64,000 nucleotides of DNA from VRUE01 sp963762205 (GCA_963762205.1 CAVXJZ010000003.1:310001-374000), one strand, 5' to 3'; counted from the first letter of the stretch, positions 46,214 through 56,151 are shown. The notes: generated by a model not told the origin, from the letters alone. Numbers and translations: made by a program.

Positions 46214-47476
46214 ATGAGGAGCGGTGCGAAGGGGTCCCACACTTGGAAGCTGGCGGTGATCGGCGCCTTGGTGCTGATCCTCTTGGGACTGCTGGCGAGC
46301 GGTTGCGGCTCATCGAGCGACGGAGACAGCAGCTCGGCGGACACGAGCAGCTCGGATGAAGCGAGCGCCGGGGGGGAACCGATCGTCGTCGGTGCGCCCA
46401 TCGCTCTCACCGGGTGGAACGCGGCGTATGACGGCCCGCCATGGGCTGCATTCAAGCTCGCCGCCGAAAAGGTCAACGAGGAAGGCGGCATCAACGGTCG
46501 GAAGCTGGAGTTCATCGTTCGCGACATGCGCAGCGACACAGCTCAGGCCGGAGCCACTGCGAACAGCGTGCTCGACGAGGGCGCGGAACTACTTCTTGTC
46601 CCCTGCGATCCGGATCTTGGCGCGCCAGGCGCGCTCGTCGGTCAGGAACGCGGAGTTCTCGTGTTCTCCCTCTGTGAGGCATCGACCCGGGGGGTGGGAC
46701 CGCAGGCGATCGGCAGTCTTACCTACACCCCGAGTCAAGCTGCATATCTCGAGGGATACGTGATGGCGGAGTTCGGGATGGAGAAGAAAAACGTGAAGAC
46801 GTCCTACGTGATCCGGGACACCGAAGGCACATATAACCTCGATGTCTGCACGGGATACGAAAACCATTTCCCCGAGATCGGTGGCGACATCCTGGGCATC
46901 GACGACGTGAAGAACGCCGACCAGTCGATCGCCTCGACGATCACCAACATCAAGAATGAAAATCCCGACGGGATTTTCATCTGCTCCTTCCCGCCAGGTG
47001 CGGCGACCTGGATTCGTCAGATCAGGGCGGCCGGTCTGGACCAGCCGATCTTCAGTGACATGGCGATGGACGGGACCTATTGGCTCAACGCAGTTCCGAA
47101 CCTCTCGGAATTCTTCTACCCGAGTGCGGCCTCGATCTTCGGAGACGATCCGAACTCTCAGGTGAACGAATTCGTCAAGACATTCACCGAAGCGGAAGGC
47201 GAAAAGCCCGAAACGGCCTACGCGCTCTTCGGCCCGGCAATTCTCGAACTGTTCCAGACCGCAGTCGAAGACGCGGGAGGCACCACCGAAGGCCAGGCTC
47301 TGGCGGATGAACTCGACCAGTTCGACGAAGTGCCGACCATGGTCGGTGCCACGACGTACACCCCCGAGTTCCACATCGCGCTCGACCGCCCGATGCTGAT
47401 CATGCAGATTCAGGACGGGAAGCCCTCGTATCTGGAAACGTGGGAGGTTGAAAAAGCTCCCAGCCTAAACGGCTGA
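46214..47476 (+). CDS. Branched-chain-amino-acid-type ABC transporter substrate-binding lipoprotein
   Basis: 420 aa from ATG 46214 with GGAG seven bases upstream. A hydrophobic signal ends in a lipobox (LLASGC) followed by a Ser/Asp/Gly-rich linker, so it is a lipid-anchored protein, a substrate for the Lgt at 8075. The mature domain is the type I periplasmic fold (IVVGAPIALTGWNAAYDGPP, GGINGRKLEFIVRDMRSDTA). It heads the five-gene transporter. Glu codons are often GAA. The ligand may be an amino acid, betaine or small amide; context suggests a substrate of the neighbouring catabolic genes. Confidence 0.88.
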   Translation: MRSGAKGSHTWKLAVIGALVLILLGLLASGCGSSSDGDSSSADTSSSDEASAGGEPIVVGAPIALTGWNAAYDGPPWAAFKLAAEKVNEEGGINGRKLEFIVRDMRSDTAQAGATANSVLDEGAELLLVPCDPDLGAPGALVGQERGVLVFSLCEASTRGVGPQAIGSLTYTPSQAAYLEGYVMAEFGMEKKNVKTSYVIRDTEGTYNLDVCTGYENHFPEIGGDILGIDDVKNADQSIASTITNIKNENPDGIFICSFPPGAATWIRQIRAAGLDQPIFSDMAMDGTYWLNAVPNLSEFFYPSAASIFGDDPNSQVNEFVKTFTEAEGEKPETAYALFGPAILELFQTAVEDAGGTTEGQALADELDQFDEVPTMVGATTYTPEFHIALDRPMLIMQIQDGKPSYLETWEVEKAPSLNG

Positions 47477-47484
47477 CCGGGCCG

Positions 47485-48261
47485 ATGGCATTGGCGACTG
47501 CGCCTGCAGACGGCAGGCAGGCTCCGCGGGCAACTGAGCCCGCGGAGCTCGTCGCCGAAGGGGTGACTGTACGGTTCGGGGGCTTGACCGCCCTCGATGC
47601 CGTCGACTTCTCGGTCAAGGAAGGTGAGATTGTCGGACTTATCGGGCCAAACGGAGCCGGCAAGACCACCCTCTTGAACGTTCTCACGGGTTTCATCCGA
47701 GCTTCGGAGGGAGCGGTTAGGTTGAACGGTGCGGACGCCTCTGCCTGGTCCACCGAGAAGCTTGTCCGGCACAGTGTCGCGCGGACATTCCAGGGTGCCC
47801 GCGTCTTCGGGCGGCTGACCGTCCGGGAAAACATCGAGGTCGGCGCGGTTGGGCTGGGCGTTGCGATGAAGGTCGCACGACGACGGTCGGACGAGCTGAT
47901 CGAGACCTATCACCTGGATGACTACGCCGAGCACCTCGCCTCGACGCTTCCGGCCGGAGTACGACGACGCCTCGGAATCGCTCGGGCCCTCGCGTCGGAG
48001 CCGAGACTGATCTTGATGGACGAGCCCGCGGCCGGCCTAAGTGAATCAGAGCGCAAAGAGCTGGTCCGCCTCATCAGCGAGGTGAGGACGACCTCCGGTT
48101 CGGGGATCGGCATCGTCGAGCATTCGATGCCGGTGATCATGGAGCTCTGCGACAGGATCCAGGTCCTGGACGGAGGCCAGACGATCGCCATGGGCGCTCC
48201 CGCCGAGGTCCGAAGGGATCCCCAGGTGCGCGCCGCCTACCTCGGAGGGGAGGCGAAATGA
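47485..48261 (+). CDS. ABC transporter ATP-binding protein, LivG type
   Basis: 258 aa. Walker A GPNGAGKTTLLNVLTGF, Q-loop region ARTFQGARVFGRLTVRENIE, an ABC signature degenerate to LPAGVRRRLGIARAL, Walker B LILMDEPAAGLSESE and switch His IGIVEHSMPVIM. The LivG-type features (GLxxxE, FQxxR) are clear. The stop overlaps the next ATPase start (ATGA). It is one of two ATPases that power the Liv-type permease. Confidence 0.9.
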   Translation: MALATAPADGRQAPRATEPAELVAEGVTVRFGGLTALDAVDFSVKEGEIVGLIGPNGAGKTTLLNVLTGFIRASEGAVRLNGADASAWSTEKLVRHSVARTFQGARVFGRLTVRENIEVGAVGLGVAMKVARRRSDELIETYHLDDYAEHLASTLPAGVRRRLGIARALASEPRLILMDEPAAGLSESERKELVRLISEVRTTSGSGIGIVEHSMPVIMELCDRIQVLDGGQTIAMGAPAEVRRDPQVRAAYLGGEAK

Positions 48262-48980
48262 GCGCTTTGCTCCAGGTCGAGGACCTGACCGTCGACTACG
48301 GCTCCGTTCGGGCCCTGCGGGGCGTCTCGCTTGAGGCGCAAGAGGGCAAGATGGCGACCGTCATCGGGCCCAACGGGGCGGGGAAGTCGACTCTGCTCTG
48401 GACCATCTGCGGGGTGCTCACCCCAGCGGGTGGCGACGTCACCCTGCGCGGCGAGTCCGTCGTCGGCCTGACTCCCGAGTCGATCGTCCGCAAGGGCATC
48501 GCAATCGTGCCCGAGGGTCGACACGTCCTCCCGAGCCTGACGGTCGGGGAGAACCTGCTGCTCGCCACCACCGCCGGAAAGAAGCGAGGGGCGGGCGAAG
48601 AGCTGTACGAGAGGACGCTCCAGCGGTTCCCCGTGCTCGTGGATCGCTTGTCCTCGCCGGCCGGCCAACTGTCGGGAGGTGAGGCTCAGCAGCTGGCGAT
48701 CTCACGGGCGCTGCTGATGAAGCCCGACGTCATGCTTCTCGACGAGCCATCCTTCGGGCTCGGCCCGCTCATCGTCGAAGGCGTCTTCGAGGAGCTGGCG
48801 GCGCTCCGCGACGATGGCATGACCATTCTCATGGTGGAGCAGAATGCGGGCGAAGCGCTCGAGGTCGCCGATACCGCCTACATCCTCAACGGTGGAGAGG
48901 TTGAAACCACCGCGGACGCTCATGAGCTCCTCGCAGAGACCGACCTGGCGTCTGCCTACTTCGGAAAGGAGGGCGTCTAA
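48258..48980 (+). CDS. ABC transporter ATP-binding protein, LivF type
   Basis: 240 aa. Walker A GPNGAGKSTLLWTICG, LivF-typical VPEGRHVLPSLTVGENLLLA, signature QLSGGEAQQLAISRALLMKP, Walker B VMLLDEPSFGLGP and MTILMVEQNAGEALEVADTA are all intact. It ends at the base before the permease ATG. Confidence 0.92.
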   Translation: MSALLQVEDLTVDYGSVRALRGVSLEAQEGKMATVIGPNGAGKSTLLWTICGVLTPAGGDVTLRGESVVGLTPESIVRKGIAIVPEGRHVLPSLTVGENLLLATTAGKKRGAGEELYERTLQRFPVLVDRLSSPAGQLSGGEAQQLAISRALLMKPDVMLLDEPSFGLGPLIVEGVFEELAALRDDGMTILMVEQNAGEALEVADTAYILNGGEVETTADAHELLAETDLASAYFGKEGV

Positions 48981-49856
48981 ATGCTCCAGCACATCCTTGA
49001 TGCGACGTCGACGGGCAGCCTCTACGCGGTGGTGGCGCTGGGGATCGCGCTCGTTTTCGGGGTGATGAAACTCGTGAACTTCGCCTATGGAGAATTGTTG
49101 ATGGTGGGTGGCTTCATCATCCTGCTCACGGAGAGTCTGCCCTGGCCCCTTGTGGTGGTCTGCACGGTGCTGGGTGTTGCGATGCTGGCCTTCCTGATGG
49201 AGAGGATCGCCTTCAGGCCGGTTCGCGAGGCGGACCCGACGACCATGTTGATCACCTCCTTTGCGGTCAGCATCTTGATCCAGAATGTGATGGTCTGGAT
49301 CTCTGGCCGACGAGCCAAGGGCGTCTCGTTCGGGTCTGCGCTCGCGGAGCCGGTGCACATCGGTTCCGCCTCGGTCCCGATCGTCGAGTTGGTGACGATC
49401 GGAGTCATCATCGCCGTGCTTGTCGGCTTCGTCTTCCTCCTTCAACGGACCGAAATCGGTGTGCAGATGCGAGCTGCCGCGGAGGACTTTCGCATGGCCC
49501 GATTACTCGGCGTCAATGCCAATCGAGTCATCGTGGCGGCCTTCGTGGCCAGCGGCGTGCTGGCAGCCGTGGCGTCGCTGTTGGTGCTCGCGACGACGGG
49601 AGCGGTCAGCCCGTACATCGGGCTCACCCTGGTCTTGATCGGCTTTGTCGCAACCGTGGTCGGAGGCATGGGCAGCCTGGTGGGCGCGGCCGTCGGCGGC
49701 TTCCTCCTCGGCGTCGTGACCGTGATCTTCCAGGTCGCCCTGCCCGACTCGATCCAGAGCTACCGTGACGCGTTCGTATACAGCAGCGTGATCCTGGTGC
49801 TGTTGATCCGTCCCAACGGCCTGTTTGGCAGCAAGGCCTTGGAGGAACGCGTCTGA
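48981..49856 (+). CDS. Branched-chain-type ABC transporter permease, LivH
   Basis: 291 aa with about eight hydrophobic segments. The LivH signature (LYAVVALGIALVFGVMKLVN and FAYGELLMVGGF) is at the N-terminus, and the EAA-type loop near QMRAAAEDFRMARLLGVN and VVGGMGSLVGAAVGGFLLGV are conserved. It overlaps LivM by one base (TGATGG). Confidence 0.92.
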   Translation: MLQHILDATSTGSLYAVVALGIALVFGVMKLVNFAYGELLMVGGFIILLTESLPWPLVVVCTVLGVAMLAFLMERIAFRPVREADPTTMLITSFAVSILIQNVMVWISGRRAKGVSFGSALAEPVHIGSASVPIVELVTIGVIIAVLVGFVFLLQRTEIGVQMRAAAEDFRMARLLGVNANRVIVAAFVASGVLAAVASLLVLATTGAVSPYIGLTLVLIGFVATVVGGMGSLVGAAVGGFLLGVVTVIFQVALPDSIQSYRDAFVYSSVILVLLIRPNGLFGSKALEERV

Positions 49857-50980
49857 TGGCGAGCGAAGCCGTAGTCCAGATGAGGAGGTCCCTGGGTCAA
49901 GGGCGCAGCTCGGGCGCCGTCCGTCTCGTTGTCGGACTGGTGGTCCTTGTCGTGGCGGCCAAGATCCTCAGTGGCTGGTCGCCGGCCGCGCATACCTTTG
50001 CGATCACCCTCCTGGTCCACGTGATGATCGTGGTCGGTCTTTTCGTGTTCATCGGCAACTCCGGCGTGATCTCCTTCGGCCAGATCAGCTTCATGGCAAT
50101 CGGCGCATACGCCACCGGGCTGTTGACCACGGAATCCGTCCGCAAGGAATTCCTTCTGCCGGACCTTCCGCACTGGATCGGGAGCCTCCACCTGGCCAGC
50201 TTTCCGGCGATCGTCTTAGTCGCAGTCGGCGTCGGCCTCTTCGCTGCTGTCGTCGGGATTCCCCTGATGCGATTGAATGGGCTCTCGGCGAGTATCGCCA
50301 CGCTTTCCCTGCTGATCGTCGTCAGCGTGCTCATCACGCAGTCGGAATCGATCACCGGCGGCAGCCAGGTCTTCGTCGGGGTTCCGATTACGACGACCAC
50401 CGAGGTGGCATCGGCGGGTGCATGTTTCGCGGTCATCGTCGCCGCCCTGTTCGGTCGCACCCGAACAGGCCTGCGCCTTCGCGCGTCTCGTGACGACGCG
50501 TTCGCCGCGCGTGCATGCGGGATCAGCATCACTCGGGAGAGGGTCATCGCCTTCGGCCTGAGCGGAGGGCTGATCGCGATGGCCGGTGCGATGTATGCGC
50601 ACCAGCTCGGCTCCTTCGGGCCCAAAGACTTCTACTTCGAGCTGACTTTCATCACCCTCGCGATGCTGGTCGTCGGGGGGATCTTCAGCCTCGAAGGTGC
50701 GGTGGTGGGCGCTGTTCTGATCTCCGTAATCGAGGAGGCCCTCGGCCGGCTGGAGAACGGTGAAGGGCTGGGGCCGATCCATTTGACGCTGCACGATGGC
50801 GTGACCGCGATCGTTTTGGCGATCATCGTCATCCTGGTGATGATCTTCCGCCCCGCCGGCCTCGTCGGGGGTCGGAGCCCGGGCAGGGCCGCGTTGGACG
50901 CCGAGCCCGAGCAACAGGCGTCCAGCGGGCCGGCCGATGGGACCACAGATGCCGACGTGGGCCCCGTGCCGGACCTCTAG
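49856..50980 (+). CDS. Branched-chain-type ABC transporter permease, LivM
   Basis: 374 aa. Polytopic, with the LivM signature GNSGVISFGQISFMAIGAYA, the long cytoplasmic loop RLRASRDDAFAARACGISIT and VGGIFSLEGAVVGAVLISVI. The C-terminal about 30 residues are an acidic, non-conserved tail. It is last gene of the transporter operon; a convergent GntR gene follows 55 bases on. Confidence 0.9.
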   Translation: MASEAVVQMRRSLGQGRSSGAVRLVVGLVVLVVAAKILSGWSPAAHTFAITLLVHVMIVVGLFVFIGNSGVISFGQISFMAIGAYATGLLTTESVRKEFLLPDLPHWIGSLHLASFPAIVLVAVGVGLFAAVVGIPLMRLNGLSASIATLSLLIVVSVLITQSESITGGSQVFVGVPITTTTEVASAGACFAVIVAALFGRTRTGLRLRASRDDAFAARACGISITRERVIAFGLSGGLIAMAGAMYAHQLGSFGPKDFYFELTFITLAMLVVGGIFSLEGAVVGAVLISVIEEALGRLENGEGLGPIHLTLHDGVTAIVLAIIVILVMIFRPAGLVGGRSPGRAALDAEPEQQASSGPADGTTDADVGPVPDL

Positions 50981-51035
50981 TAGGTGGCTCGAGGGTGCCG
51001 AGAACCGTCTGAAGTCGTCGGTGGAGATCCGTGTC

Positions 51036-51791
51036 TCAGCTGATTCGCCCGCATTCGGTGAGGGCGTCCGCGTGTTCGGTGATGCGCACCCGCGTGCGCC
51101 GAAGGTGCATCCGGACGAGCTCGGCGGCCGTTTCGGAGTCGCGGCGGGCCAGCGAATCCACCAACAGCCTGTGTTCCACGAACCCGAGGTCGACCTCACC
51201 GTCGGCCTGGTGGACGAGGCGCAGGTAGGCCCGCCGATAATGGGTCGTCTGATTCCAGAGCGAGTTGATCGTCTCCAGGAGTCGAGGCATCGGAGCGGCG
51301 GTATAGGTGCCGACGTGGAACTCGCGGTCGGCGAGCAGGTAGGCAGCGACCTCGCCGCTGGATCGCTCAATCGCCTCGGCCTTCCGTCGCAGCTCGGCGA
51401 TTTGCTGATCGGTCAGGCGTCGGGTGCTTTCAGCGACCGCAAGTGGCTCGAGAAGCTCGCGGATCCTGTAGAGCTCGACGTGCTCGCCAAAGTCGAAATG
51501 GGCCACCCGGGCGCCACTATGCGGGGTCAGCGTGACGAGGCCCTCGGTCTCCAGCTGGGCGAGAGCCTCCCGGACCGGGATCCGGCTCGTCCCGTACTCG
51601 GCGGCGACCGGCGCCTGGCGGATATGGGTGCCGGGCGAGAGGTCTTCGGAGAGGATCGCCTCTCGCAGGCGGCTGGCGATCAGCTGCCCGATCGGAACGA
51701 ACCCCTCGGTGACCGCCACCCCCTGCTCCCCGTCGACTCTATTGGCGTCGTTCAAGGACTCGCCTTCATCTGATGCGAGAATGGTATCCAA
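51036..51791 (-). CDS. GntR-family regulator (FCD domain)
   Basis: 251 aa, intact. The winged helix follows a 30-residue leader (IASRLREAILSEDLSPGTHI, YGTSRIPVREALAQLETEGL), then the FCD domain (HVELYRIRELLEPLAVAEST, DREFHVGTYTAAPMPRLLET, EHRLLVDSLARRDSETAAEL). It is convergent with the Liv operon and divergent from the lactonase-like gene, so it may control either. A candidate site AATGGTATCCAAT overlaps its own start region. Confidence 0.88.
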   Translation of the reverse strand: MDTILASDEGESLNDANRVDGEQGVAVTEGFVPIGQLIASRLREAILSEDLSPGTHIRQAPVAAEYGTSRIPVREALAQLETEGLVTLTPHSGARVAHFDFGEHVELYRIRELLEPLAVAESTRRLTDQQIAELRRKAEAIERSSGEVAAYLLADREFHVGTYTAAPMPRLLETINSLWNQTTHYRRAYLRLVHQADGEVDLGFVEHRLLVDSLARRDSETAAELVRMHLRRTRVRITEHADALTECGRIS

Positions 51792-51792
51792 T
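51780..51792. promoter_or_regulatory. Possible GntR operator AATGGTATCCAAT
   Basis: An imperfect palindrome of the TGGTATNCCA type bound by many FCD regulators. It covers the gntR start codon, in line with autoregulation. It has a single copy and a weak match. Confidence 0.3.
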
Positions 51793-52016
51793 TACGGAGA
51801 TCAGCCTCAAACAACCCGCGAATTTCCGACATCTGAGTCAAGATCGCCAGCAGTCGAGATCGCGAGTGCCGGTGCGAGCGCATTCGCATTGGGCATTCGT
51901 CAGGACAATAGGGGCCGCGAGCGCGAGCCCGTCACCCACCGTAGCCGGGAGGGGAGCGCGACCTCTCCCGGGCTCGGCATGAGAAATCGCGAAAACCGAG
52001 AGGGAGCCAAACCAAA

Positions 52017-52802
52017 ATGAGTTCGAAATCTGTCCAGATCTACGCCCTCAAGTGCGGTGCCGACATCTGCGACTGGGCGGTGTTCGACCCCTTCGACCCC
52101 CGAGTCGGGACCAAAGTCGAAGACCCTTACTTCGTTTACGTGGTCAAACATCCGGACGGCATCGTGCTGTTCGATTGCGGCACCCACCCCCAGATCGAAA
52201 CCGATCCGCGAAGTCGTTTTGGCGACGCGGCGGACGATTTCGACGTCGTCCTCACGCCCGAGGACCGCATCGACCGCAGGCTGGCCACGATCGGGCTCAA
52301 GCCCAGCGACATCGACCTGGTGATCCAGTCCCATCTGCACTTCGACCACGCCGGCTGCCTGTACCTCTTTCCGGACACCCCCGTCATGGTCCAGCGCGAG
52401 GAGCTGGCCTTCGCCAGGAACCCACCCCCCTACCAGGAACTGATCTACGTCGCAGACGATTTCGCCTGCGTCGAGAACTGGAAGGAGATCGACGGCGACC
52501 ACGATGTCTTCGGCGATGAGCGGCTCATGGTGTTGAGCACTCCCGGTCACTCCAAGGGGCACCAGTCGCTGATGGTGCGCACCGACAGCCAGGTGGTGAT
52601 GTTGCTGGCAGACGCCACCTACTTCCTCGAGAAGATGCGCGAGCGAGCCCTTCCGGCCGTCCTCTGGAGCCCCGACGCGTTCATGCAGACGTGGGATCGG
52701 ATTGAAGCGCTGGAGCGCGAGCACGACGCCTTCCTAATCGCCACGCACGATCTCGACTACGAGGAGCGGATCCGGCTTGCCCCTGACGCCTGGTACGAAT
52801 GA
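52017..52802 (+). CDS. MBL-fold hydrolase, N-acyl-homoserine-lactonase-like
   Basis: 261 aa. The metal motif HLHFDHAG (SHLHFDHAGCLYLF), FDCGTHPQIE, STPGHSKGHQSLMV and the late His in ATHDLDYEERI match the AttM/AhlA lactonase branch of metallo-beta-lactamase-fold enzymes. It likely opens a lactone or thioester ring. In a catabolic cluster a metabolic lactone is a more likely substrate than a quorum signal. It starts at ATG 52017 after GGGAG. Confidence 0.82.
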   Translation: MSSKSVQIYALKCGADICDWAVFDPFDPRVGTKVEDPYFVYVVKHPDGIVLFDCGTHPQIETDPRSRFGDAADDFDVVLTPEDRIDRRLATIGLKPSDIDLVIQSHLHFDHAGCLYLFPDTPVMVQREELAFARNPPPYQELIYVADDFACVENWKEIDGDHDVFGDERLMVLSTPGHSKGHQSLMVRTDSQVVMLLADATYFLEKMRERALPAVLWSPDAFMQTWDRIEALEREHDAFLIATHDLDYEERIRLAPDAWYE

Positions 52803-52847
52803 GGCCGACCTCCCTTGCTCCTGGAGGAACGAGGGGAGTGGCCAGGG

Positions 52848-53639
52848 CTAGCGCCCGTTCGCGGACGTGTCGGGCGCGTGTCCGAGGGCGAGTGAGCTCT
52901 CGTGCGTTGCGGCGAGGAGCCGCGCGGTCAGGAATCGACGGCGCTCTCCGAGGATGTCGTCGCGCAGTCCACTGACCGAGATCGCCCCACGGACTCCGCC
53001 GCGGTAGTCGAAGATGGGGGCGCCGAGGGAGGCGATGCCGGCGGTGAGATCGTTGTCGCTCACCCCGAAGCCGGTCTCGCGGGTTTTCTCCAGTTCCCTG
53101 CGCACCACACGGGCGGAGATCGGGTCGCCCGTTCGGTACCCGGTGAGGTCGGTGTCGGCGATGTAGGCATCAGCGTCCCCCCGGGGGGCGAAGGCGAGCA
53201 GAGCCCGCGGGCCGGCGCCGGAGTGGAGCGGCAGCGAGCTTCCGGGTCCAACGGCCATGTTCGCCGCGCGGCGGCCGTCGATTCGATCGACGAAGACGGC
53301 GCGGCGGTCGCGGCGAACGCAGAGGAAGACGGTCTCCTCCGACTCGTCGTGAAGCCGCTCCAGAAATGTGTGGGCGACGCGTCGCACCTCGAGTTGCGAG
53401 ACCGCGGCGCTACCCAGGCGGAGCACCGCGAGCCCGAGCAGGTAGCCGCCGGGCTGCCTTCCCGCTTCGGCGAGGCCCAGCGAGCTGAGGCTGCGAAGCA
53501 GCCGATAGACCGAGCTACGCGGCTCCCCGAGTCGCTGGGAGAGCTCGGCGGTAGTCGTTTCACCGTTGCTGGCCAACTCTTTGAGGGCGGCGGCGGCGCG
53601 AGCCAGGACGGCGACGTTTGCTCCTTTGACCCTCGCCAT
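52848..53639 (-). CDS. IclR-family regulator
   Basis: 263 aa. The winged helix is at residues 10-70 (TTAELSQRLGEPRSSVYRLL, GLAEAGRQPGGYLLG) and the GAF-like effector domain follows (ETVFLCVRRDRRAVFVDRID, LPLHSGAGPRALLAF, GFGVSDNDLTAGIASLGAPI). It is divergent from the aminotransferase-E1-E2 operon and probably its regulator. It resembles the IclR protein at 60337, suggesting a shared origin. Confidence 0.9.
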   Translation of the reverse strand: MARVKGANVAVLARAAAALKELASNGETTTAELSQRLGEPRSSVYRLLRSLSSLGLAEAGRQPGGYLLGLAVLRLGSAAVSQLEVRRVAHTFLERLHDESEETVFLCVRRDRRAVFVDRIDGRRAANMAVGPGSSLPLHSGAGPRALLAFAPRGDADAYIADTDLTGYRTGDPISARVVRRELEKTRETGFGVSDNDLTAGIASLGAPIFDYRGGVRGAISVSGLRDDILGERRRFLTARLLAATHESSLALGHAPDTSANGR

Positions 53640-53741
53640 CTTTGGCGAGAGGGTACCACGCTCGCTATACGAAGTCTTATCTCACAATGCGGGGCATTTG
53701 CGTCAATAACTGAGTCTATGTCCCAGGTTGAGGCCTGACAA

Positions 53742-53772
53742 CGGCCCCGGGTATTCATGGGCCGGGGGCCGG
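53742..53772. other. Hairpin in the aminotransferase leader
   Basis: GGCCCCGG and CCGGGGGCC flank GTATTCATGGG in the 226-base gap between iclR and the aminotransferase gene. It could be a terminator or leader structure; no promoter is clear here. Confidence 0.3.
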
Positions 53773-53865
53773 TAGGTTGCTTTCAGCGCTCGAATCCTCG
53801 CTGAACCCATAATCCGAATAGTGAGAAAGAAAACCGTATGGTGGGCGTGCTAGTCTCAGCATCCG

Positions 53866-55152
53866 GTGGCAAGTGCTGCGAACAGGGAAGACTCCTCAGT
53901 CAGCACCCGGCTTTGGCACCCCTTCGCCAACATGGCGGCGGTGGCGGGCCACGAGTTCGTCATCGATCGAGCCGAGGGCGTGTGGCTCTGGGACAGCGAC
54001 GGCTCGCGCTATCTCGACGCGAGCGGCAGCCTCTGGTTCTCGAACATCGGACATGGCCGGGTGGAGGTTGCCGACGCCGTCCACGCCCAGCTGCTGAAGC
54101 TCGACGTTTACAACATCTTCAACGACTACGCGAACCGTCCGGCACTCGACCTCGCCGACCGGCTTTCCGACCTCGCCCCGGTTCCCGACGCCCGGGTCTT
54201 CCTCGCCGCCGGGGGCGGCGACGGGATCGAGGCCGCGGCGAAGCTCGCGCGACGCTACTGGGCGCTGCAGGGACGACCGCAGAAGGGACACCTGATCGGA
54301 CGCAGCAGCGCCTTTCACGGCACCCACGGCTACGGCACCGCGATCGGTGGGATCGAGGCCAACCGTGAGCACGCCGGTCCACTGATCGGCCGCGTCTCCC
54401 AGGTGGCCTACGACTCGCTCGACGCGCTTGCGCAGGAGATCGAGCGCCTTGGCGCCGACGATGTTGCGGCGGTGTTCGTCGAGCCGGTGATCGGCGCCGG
54501 CGGCGTGCTGCACCCGCCCGACGGATACATCGAGGGAGTGGCCCGCCTCTGCGCCGAGAATGAAGTCCTTCTCGTCCTCGACGAAGTGATTTGCGCGTTT
54601 GGCCGGCTGGGTCACTGGTTTGCCGCTGAGCGCTTCGGCATCGAACCGGACATGATCGTGTTCGCCAAGGGCGTCACAAGCGGCTATCAACCCCTCGGCG
54701 GCGTCGTCATCTCCGGGCAGATCGCTGAGCCCTTCTGGGCCGGAGAGGGAGCCTACTTCCGAACCGGTCAGACCTACTCCGGGCACCCGACCTGCTGCGC
54801 GGCCGCGCTGGCCAACCTCGACATCATCGAGGACGAGGGGCTGCTGGCCCGCTCCCGCGAGCTCGAGGGGACCCTCGAGCGTGCCCTCCAGCCGCTTCTC
54901 GAGCATCCGCTCGTTTCGGAAGTGCGGGCGGGCCTTGGCCTGATGGCCGCGGTCGAGCTCTCCGCCGATGCCCTCACAGAGGGGCTGACGGTGGCCAGTG
55001 TTTTCGCCGACATACGCCAGGCAGGGGTACTGGTCAGGCCGCTCGGCACCAGCCTGGGGATCTCACCACCGCTGGTGATCACCGAGGATGAGATTGACCT
55101 GATCACTGAGACGATCACCGGCGCGCTGGACCGGGCGCGTCAGCTCCAGTAG
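53866..55152 (+). CDS. Class III aminotransferase (PLP), omega-transaminase type
   Basis: 428 aa from GTG 53866. LWHPFANMAAVAGHEFVIDR, GVWLWDSDGSRYLDASGSLW, VFLAAGGGDGIEAAAKLARR, LIGRSSAFHGTHGYG, VFVEPVIGAGGVLHPPDGYI, LVLDEVICAFGRLGHWFA and the PLP-Lys region IVFAKGVTSGYQPLGGV are intact. The pattern fits amine:pyruvate or putrescine-type transaminases rather than acetylornithine ones. It is first of an operon with the 2-oxoacid dehydrogenase genes, so it may deaminate an amine or amino acid that feeds them. Confidence 0.9.
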   Translation: MASAANREDSSVSTRLWHPFANMAAVAGHEFVIDRAEGVWLWDSDGSRYLDASGSLWFSNIGHGRVEVADAVHAQLLKLDVYNIFNDYANRPALDLADRLSDLAPVPDARVFLAAGGGDGIEAAAKLARRYWALQGRPQKGHLIGRSSAFHGTHGYGTAIGGIEANREHAGPLIGRVSQVAYDSLDALAQEIERLGADDVAAVFVEPVIGAGGVLHPPDGYIEGVARLCAENEVLLVLDEVICAFGRLGHWFAAERFGIEPDMIVFAKGVTSGYQPLGGVVISGQIAEPFWAGEGAYFRTGQTYSGHPTCCAAALANLDIIEDEGLLARSRELEGTLERALQPLLEHPLVSEVRAGLGLMAAVELSADALTEGLTVASVFADIRQAGVLVRPLGTSLGISPPLVITEDEIDLITETITGALDRARQLQ

Positions 55153-55163
55153 AGAAGGCCGAC

Positions 55164-56151
55164 TTGCAGACGGAGAAGACCAGCGAGACGCAGTTGGCGT
55201 TGAGTGCCGAGGAGGCTCGGGGCCTGTACCGGAAGATGCGGCTGATCCGCGGCTTCGAGGAGACCGTGCAGTCGCTTTTCCAGCAGGGGCTACGTACACG
55301 GGACCACCCACCTCTACTCCGGCCAGGAGGCGAGTGGCGTCGGTGTCTGCTCGGTGCTCGCGAAAGGTGACCGGGTCGCCGGCACCTACCGTGGTCACGG
55401 CCATTCGCTGGCCATGGGTGTCTCCCTCCAGGGACTGATGGACGAGATGCTGGGGCGTGCCACCGGGGTCTGCGGCGGCCGCGCCGGCTCGATGAACGTC
55501 ATCGATGTCGAGCGTGGGCTGATCGGGTGCTTCGGGATCGTCGGCGGCTCGATCGGTGCAGCAACCGGCGCCGGCCTCTCGGCGAAGCTGCTCGGGGAGG
55601 GGACGGTCGCGGTCGCCTTCTTCGGCGACGGGACCTCCAACCAGGCCTACTTCCACGAGTGCCTCAACTGGGCGCAGGTCGAGAAGCTGCCGGTCGTCTT
55701 CGTCTGCGAGAACAACCTCTACATGGAGTTCACGCCGATCGAGGACGTCACCGCGGGACGGATCTCCGCCCGACCGATGGCGATGGGGATCCCCACCCAG
55801 ACGGTCGACGGCAACGACCTCTGGACCGTCCGTGAAGCCGCCGCGGAGGCGGTCGAGCATGCCCGCTCGGGGGCCGGCCCCGCTTTCCTGGAGACGCTCA
55901 CCTATCGCTTCGTCGGCCACTCCCGCAGCGATCCCGGCAAGTACCGCAAGGCCGGCGAGCTCGACGAGTGGAAGAAGCGCGACCCGCTCCTGGTTGCCCG
56001 GGCGGGTCTGCAGGAGCGCTACGGGGTCGAGCCTGAGCGACTCGACGAAATCGATACGGAGGTCCGGGCAGAGCTGGACGAGGCGGCGAAACGCGGTCTC
56101 GCCGCCCCGTTTCCCGATCCGCATCCGGAAGGGAGTCAGTTCGGTGCCTGA
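55164..56151 (+). CDS. Thiamine-diphosphate dehydrogenase E1 alpha subunit (PDH/AcoA type), one frameshift
   Basis: About 329 aa. ARGLYRKMRLIRGFEETVQS, then (after one extra base near 55293) VHGTTHLYSGQEASGVGVCS, GTYRGHGHSLAMGVSLQGLM, the TPP motif region VAVAFFGDGTSNQAYFHECL and FVCENNLYMEF. The C-terminus RFVGHSRSDPGKYRKAGELD is typical. It starts at TTG 55164. The set alpha-beta-E2 without E3 is like acetoin or pyruvate dehydrogenase clusters. The E1 beta start lies within this gene's end. Confidence 0.85.

Noticed and set aside
52017..52802. Quorum-quenching system
   Set aside because: The lactonase-like fold alone does not show AHL activity; catabolic neighbours suggest a metabolic lactone or ester.
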